A DNA stretch of 64,000 bases from Callorhinus ursinus (lineage: Eukaryota > Chordata > Mammalia > Carnivora > Otariidae): the NCBI RefSeq assembly GCF_003265705.1, contig NW_020312788.1:4419920-4483919 (forward strand), read 5' to 3'. How positions within the stretch are numbered: position 1 is the first letter of the stretch; each line of letters starts with the position of its first letter. The notes beneath the pieces are model-generated. The model had not been told where the DNA came from. It searched no databases and worked only from the letters and a program-made list of their open reading frames with translations. Made by a program: the position numbers and the translations under genes. This document shows positions 58,960-64,000 of the stretch, one piece after another.

Positions 58960-59340
58960 ATCTCACTGACAAAGGAGAGTAAAGCAATAGTTTTATTAAG
59001 CAAGGATACAGAAAAAAAAGCTCTCAGGAGGGGTTCCGACAGGGTTGCCACTGAGGGGTTTTAGGGTTGGTCTTTATAGAAAGTTAACCAGGGAACTTAA
59101 ATCTTTTTGACTTCTCTACTGACAGCACCTTCATGTAAGCAGGGTTAGTGATAACATCTTTAATGGCTTACTTCTTTTTAGGGTCTGTTTATTTTCCGTT
59201 GACCACAGGAGAGGGTCATAAATAAGACTCCCACCTCAGACACCTAGGGCAGGGTGGTCTGGAGTGTTTCCTTATCTCTGGTTTCCTTACACCTCCAAAT
59301 TTTGGGGATTTCTGTGAGCCTGATCACGGAGACTCCTATC
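58960..59340 (-). mobile_element. Possible old LTR, antisense
   Basis: On the minus strand an AATAAA (plus-strand TTTATT at 58,992-58,997) is followed by 'ttactctcctttgtcagtga', like an R/U5 boundary. Upstream text has U3-like composition. The family is not assigned. Confidence 0.4.
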
Positions 59341-60369
59341 TATGTCTCCCTGCCTAATTCTGTTTGTTCCTTTCTCGGAGAGACTTAAAAAAAAAACAAA
59401 ACAAGACAAAAAAAAAAAACACCTGTTTATCTTGGACATAGAGCGAGAAAAAACAATCTCAAGAATTTGTAAGAACAAGCTGCATGCATATACATTTATA
59501 TTGTGTTGGACAGTGGTAGTGTTGTCAGGAAAGCTACAGTGCAAAATAACTAATAAAAAATATCAGGACTTACAGTTTTAGTTCTGACATGTAAAGGGCT
59601 TGGAAGTCACCACCGCACAATCTGAAAGCCAACAGCTCTTCTTAGATCCATCCAAGAACTGAGGTCACAGGGCAAACTGCTGCGTTAAACACGGGAGAGA
59701 CAGATGAATATAAAGAAAAACAGCTGAGGTCAGTTTGCCCGTTGGAGCCATAACTTGCAGGAACACTTAAGTCGTAAATTGACTAATTCCTGGAGGCTGA
59801 GGAGGGACTGGCTTGAACACTAAAACTCCTGGGGGCCCACTCCTAGGGAAGCCCCTACACTTTCATGGGCTTAACCTCAAGAAACTCCAGGTTCTTGTGG
59901 TGAAGATGGGAGAAAATCTGATGAGTGCTTCAGACAGCAAGAGGAAGAAGTGGTCATTTTGAAATAGGCCCAGTCAAGGAGACCTGCTTCAAGAGAAACT
60001 CCTTTCCCAGGGCCTTATCTGATTTGGCAGAAGGCAATTAAATGGGACAACTCCATACCCCTCTAGCCTTCCTACTTTACTTAAGAGGAGAAAAAAGAAA
60101 GTCTAAGAAATGTTTTGAATATCACAGTTCAAGGACTCTGCAACTATAGACTCTTTTCCGTGACCACCCTTCAGGGTACTGATACAGCTTTGCCACCAGC
60201 CAGAGAGAAGTTCCTGAGAATTCACATCCCTCATCTGTCTCCCTTAGACAACAAATGATGGTGTGCACCAGCATATAACACCGTGCACTAATATGCAAAA
60301 CAATGGAATTATAAGATTGGGGTAAGTGTTGGAGTTTGGGAAAAAGGAATCATGGACATTTAGTAATTA
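59341..60369. other. Unassigned; possibly retrovirus-like remnant
   Basis: Less AT-rich than its surroundings at 59,580-60,240, but without an open frame. It adjoins the possible LTRs, so an old ERV interior is conceivable; the sequence itself does not show it. Confidence 0.3.
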
Positions 60370-60840
60370 GAGGCTTTATATTTTGAATTGTTTATCATGT
60401 GCTAAGTATTGTGCTGGTGTATTATTTCCTTTGATTCATTCATTAGCCTGGTATGTAATTACTATTATTTTTATTTTATTTTATTTTATTTTGTTTCTAA
60501 AGTTTTATTTGACAGAGAGAGAGAGAGACAGAGACAGAGAGAGCTAGAGCCAGGGGTTAGGGTCAGAGGGAGAGGGAAAGAGTCTTAAGCAGACTCTGCA
60601 CTGAGCATGGAGCCTGATGTGGGGCTCAGTCTTACAATCCTGAGATCAAGACCTGAGCTGAAAGCAAGAGTCAAGACGTTTAACCGACTACACCACTCAG
60701 GTGCTCCTATTTTCTCATTTTATATGAAAAATCAGAGATTAAAAAAAAAAAGCTTATTTGCCAAAATAAGCATCACATAGATGGTGCATGAAGATGCATT
60801 TAACCCTAACTCTGACTCTAAAACCTATTGGCTAGACAAT
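60370..60840 (+). mobile_element. MIR split by a SINE
   Basis: 'atcatgtgctaagtattgtg', 'ggtatgtaattactattatt' before, and 'ttttctcattttatatgaaa', 'taaccctaactctgactcta' after a CAN-SINE, fit the MIR order. Confidence 0.62.
60495..60706 (-). mobile_element. CAN-SINE, antisense, older
   Basis: (TTTTA)n-rich tail side, GAGA body, 'ttaagcagactctgcactga', 'atcaagacctgagctgaaag', 'taaccgactacaccactcag', ending 'gtgctcc'. Confidence 0.9.
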
Positions 60841-61693
60841 CAGCCTTTCAAACCCACTAATGGTAGAAATTGAAGCATTTACAAAAAAAACTTCCCCATG
60901 ACTTTGACCCCAGAAAAGTTCTTCCTATGTCTTTTTGAAATGAGTCTATTGTTCTTAAACTGGATCAGCCACCTTCCAAAGACTTAGAATGCTCTGTTTT
61001 AAATTCTTTTCATTCTAACATATTCTTACCAAGAAATTTTAGAAGAAACGTAATAAATCTTATTAAACTTATTTTAAGAGTTCTTTTCCAGAAAACACTT
61101 ACATCACAAAATTATTCAAGGGCTCTTCTAGGAAGATATCCTAGCTAAATCATGGCAGTTATATAGGATATAAAAAGAGCACAATGAATGAAGATATTGA
61201 GGAATTGGGAAATAATCCAATCTCTTTAATAGCAGATTTAATAGTGCAACTTATCTTGGGGTACTAAAAGCACTGTTTGATTTATATATATTATAGAAAC
61301 CAAATTACATATGTATATTAGTGGGGGGTTGAATGCCCTTAAAATTCTAAAATATTGCTTTATAATGAATTACTGTATCCTTTGTATCCTCAGCATCTGC
61401 TGATCAGGGTATTGATTCCAAACTCTTGGCTCCATGCAATAAATTTTATAAATTTAGAATTTTTCTTTTTAAAAAAATTTAATTTAATATTAATTGAATT
61501 TTAAAAGAATTATATGCATAGTTTCTTTTCTCCCCTCATTTTCTTCATGGTATCTGTAATTACTGCTCAATTCAACTGAATGCCTATTTCAGACATCATT
61601 GATTTAGTTTTTGTAATTGACATGCAGATGATGTAATTTTTATTGCACTGTGAGGTAAAATGACAGACTGGAATCATACAGATTTAATTTTTT
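60841..61693. other. No recognisable gene or repeat
   Basis: AT-rich unassigned sequence. Confidence 0.5.
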
Positions 61694-61708
61694 AAAAAAG
61701 TATATGTA

Positions 61709-62782
61709 GAGCACTTTTTCATGCATCTGTTGTCCATTTGGATGTCTTTGGAAAAATGTCTGTTCATATCTTCTGCCCGTTTCTTGATTGGATTAGTTGT
61801 TCTTTGGGTGTTGAGTTTGATAAGTTCTTTATAGATTTTGGATACTAGCCCTTTATCTGATATGTCATTTGCAAATATCTTCTCCCATTCTGTCTTTGTC
61901 TTTTGGTTTTGTTGACTGTTTCCTTTGCTGTGCAAAAGCTTTTTATCTTGATGAAGTCCCAATAGTTCATTTTTGCCCTTGCTTCTCTTGCCTTTGGTGA
62001 TGTTTCTAGGAAGAAGTTGCTGTGGCTGAGGTCGAAGAGGTTGCTGCCTGTGTTCTCCTTTAGGATTTTGATGGACTCCTGTCTCACATTGAGGTCTTTC
62101 AACCATTTTGAGTCTATTTTTGTGTGTGGTGTAAGGAAATGGTCCAGTTTCATTCTTCTGCATGTGGCTGTCCAATTTTCCCAACACCATTTGTTGAAGA
62201 AACTTTTTTCCATTGGACATTCTTCCCTGCTTTCTCGAAGATGAGCTGACCGTAGAGTTGAGGGTCCATTTCTGAGCTCTCTATTCTGTTCCATTGATCT
62301 ATGTGTCTGTTTTTGTGCCAGTACCATACTGTCTTGATGATGACAGCTTTGTAATAGAGCTGGAAGTCCGGAATTGTGATGCCACCAGCTTCCACATCAC
62401 TCAGCATCAGGGAAATCCAAATCAAATCAAAACCTCAATGAGATACCACCTCACACCAGTCAGAATGGCTAAAATTAACAAATCAGGAAACGACAGATGT
62501 TGGCAAAGATGTGGAGAAAGGGGAACCCTCCTACACTGTTGGTGGGAATGCAAGCTGGTGCAGCCACTCTGGAGACAGTATGGAGGTTCCTCAAAAAGTT
62601 GAAAATAGAGCTACCGTATGACCCAGTAATCGCACTACTGGGTATTTACCCCAAAGATACAAATGTAGTGATCTGAAGGGGTACGTGCACCCCAATGTTT
62701 ATAGCAGCAATGTCCACAATAGCCAAACTATGGAAAGCACCAAGATGTCCATCAATAGATGAATGGATAAAGAAGATGTGGT

Positions 62783-62822
<40 letters not shown>

Positions 62823-63431
62823 GAATATTATGTAACCATAAAAATAAAATCTTGCCATTTGCAACAACATGGATGGAACTAGAGGGTATTATGCTAAGCA
62901 AAATAAGTCAATCAGAGAAAGACATGTATCATATGATCTCACTGATATGAGGAATTCTTAATCTCAGGAAACAAACTGAGGGTTGCTGGAGTGGTGGGGG
63001 GTGGGAGGGATGGGGTGATTGGGTGATAGACATTGGGGAGGGTATGTGCTATTGTGAGCGCTGTGAATTGTGTAAGACTGAAGAATCACAGACCTGTACT
63101 TCTGAAACAAAAAATACATTATATGTTAAAAGAAAAAAAAAGAAGAAGATAGTAAGAAGGGAAAATGAAGGGGGCGGAAATCGGAGGGGGAGAAGAACCA
63201 TGAGAGACTGTGGACTCTGAGAAACAAACTGAGGATTCTAGAGGGAAGGGGTGTGGGGGGATGGGTTAGCCTGGTGATGGGTATTAAAGAGGGCACGTAT
63301 TGATTGGAGCACTGGGTGTTATACGCAAAAAATGAATCATGGAACACTACATCAAAAACTAATGATGTAATTAATATAAGGTGATTAAGATAATAAAATT
63401 AAAAAAACTAAACCTTCAAAAATCATAAATA
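61709..63431 (+). mobile_element. Young L1 with 5' inversion (twin priming), near-lossless
   Basis: AAAAAAGTATATGTA flanks it exactly at 61,694-61,708 and 63,432-63,446. From 61,709 to about 62,390 the L1 ORF2 lies antisense; frames of 178, 160 and 91 codons on the minus strand are ORF2 pieces ([40 protein letters not shown]). At about 62,391 the sequence turns round and runs in sense from 'cacatcactcagcatcaggg' through the 3'UTR to the A-rich tail. The inverted part ends at '..gtgctc' and the sense part starts at 'acatcactc', adjacent in an intact L1, so only one or two bases were lost. 5' truncated, immobile. Confidence 0.95.
62785..62820 (+). repeat. (AC)18 microsatellite inside L1
   Basis: Located between 'agaagatgtggtgt' and 'tggaatattatg', the same L1 position as the (GT)n at 7,184. 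Confidence 0.97.
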
Positions 63432-63471
63432 AAAAAAGTATATGTATGAAGAAGCTCTTTTGTTTAGGGTA

Positions 63472-63509
63472 GTTTTAGCTTTATAGCAAAGTTTTAGCTT
63501 TATAGCAAA
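63472..63509 (+). repeat. 19-bp perfect tandem duplication
   Basis: The unit GTTTTAGCTTTATAGCAAA occurs twice head to tail (63,472-63,490 and 63,491-63,509), touching the start of a CAN-SINE. Confidence 0.93.
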
Positions 63510-63510
63510 G

Positions 63511-63716
63511 TGCCTGGGTGGTTCAGTCAGTTAAATGCTGCCTTCAGCTCAGGTCATGATCCCAGGATCCTGGGATTGAGTTCCGCATCGGGCTTCCTGC
63601 TCAGCGGGGAGTCTGCTTCTCCCTCTCCCTCTGTTCCTCCCTTCTGCTCATGCTCTCTGTCTCTCTGTCTCTCTCTCTCTCTCTCTCTCAAAATAGATAA
63701 ATAAAATCTTTTTAAA
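63511..63716 (+). mobile_element. CAN-SINE
   Basis: Head 'tgcctgggtggttcagtcag' (first bases missing), B-box-like 'gggattgagttcc', CT-rich body with a long (TC)n, A-rich tail. AAAG lies on both sides; a longer duplication is hidden by the tandem repeat upstream. Confidence 0.94.
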
Positions 63717-64000
63717 AAGTTGTAATGATACAGAGAGTTCCCAGATAAACCTCATCTAATTTCCTCTATTAAAATCTTACATAACCATTTGTCACAACTA
63801 AGAAACCAACGTTGGTATGTTACTATTAACTAAATTCTACACTTTATTTGTATTTCAAATTTCAATTTCTGGCACTGTAAAATTTATCGTGTGTTTTACC
63901 TACTTCATCCCTAGAACTGATCATTTCTCCAAGGAGCCCTGATTCTTTTTGTCAAAGGGAACCATGATCTAGGTACTTGGTGTGCTCACTACTACTATGC

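Larger units (their letters stand above)
63447..64000 (-). mobile_element. Old L1 3' region, antisense, runs off the window
   Basis: 'tttagggtagttttagcttt', 'gatacagagagttcccagat', 'aatcttacataaccatttgt' and 'ctattaactaaattctacac' are antisense old L1M 3'UTR landmarks. Split by the CAN-SINE at 63,511-63,716. Confidence 0.8.

Noticed and set aside
1..64000. CRISPR-like regularly spaced repeats or a gene cluster
   Set aside because: Repeats are dispersed SINEs, LINEs and microsatellites of a mammalian genome; no spacer pattern or clustered genes exist.

Overview
The window is a gene-poor, AT-rich stretch of a carnivore nuclear genome. The organism call rests on about twenty CAN-SINE (tRNA-Lys-derived SINEC) copies and on young L1 3' ends of the carnivore type. 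The SINE heads start GGCGCCTGGGTGGCTCAG and continue with CTTCGGCTCAGGTCATGATC. This resembles arctoid carnivores (bear, mustelid, seal) more than the commonest dog SINEC_Cf head; that finer placement is inference. I found no functional host protein-coding gene, tRNA, rRNA or CRISPR. Nearly all open reading frames over 60 codons are chance frames or decayed L1 ORF1/ORF2 fragments.

Layout. 1-4.1 kb: an old plus-strand L1 split by a minus-strand L1 and CAN-SINEs, followed by another L1 3' end and a (CA)n tract. 5.6-12.5 kb: a long old minus-strand L1 (ORF2 reverse transcriptase to 5' region) into which a younger twin-primed (5'-inverted) L1 inserted at 6.4-7.8 kb with a perfect 16-bp target duplication. 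13.6-14.5 kb: the only recognisable host gene sequence, an intronless CHCHD2 retrocopy with 17-bp target duplications and one 5-bp frameshifting insertion. 14.7-31 kb: quieter sequence with L2, MIR, CAN-SINE and L1-tail insertions, plus a 10-N assembly gap at 18,087 flanked by the same 47 bp on both sides. 32.4-33.3 kb: a three-level nest (L1 inside a SINE inside the tail of another SINE). 36.5-43.5 kb: an MLT1 LTR followed by an old plus-strand L1 broken up by an LTR-like element, two SINEs, a young L1 tail and antisense L1 sequence. 44.0-49.5 kb: a near full-length but dead L1 (5'UTR, ORF1, ORF2, 3'UTR). 56.5-57.3 kb: a solo class-I-like ERV LTR inside a MER5-type DNA transposon relic. 57.3-60.3 kb: L2 and weaker LTR-like sequence. 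61.7-63.4 kb: a second twin-primed L1 with a perfect 15-bp target duplication, followed by an old antisense L1 running off the window.

There is no operon or gene network here. What the window records is retrotransposition history: target duplications, nesting order, 5' inversions, tail duplication by template slippage, and microsatellites arising repeatedly at one L1 position. I saw nothing that supports a new biological system. The most informative items are the twin-primed L1 carrying two cDNA copies of one RNA stretch (an internal clock), the CHCHD2 retrocopy and the probable false duplication at the assembly gap. Repeat family names are from recognition by eye, not from a database search.
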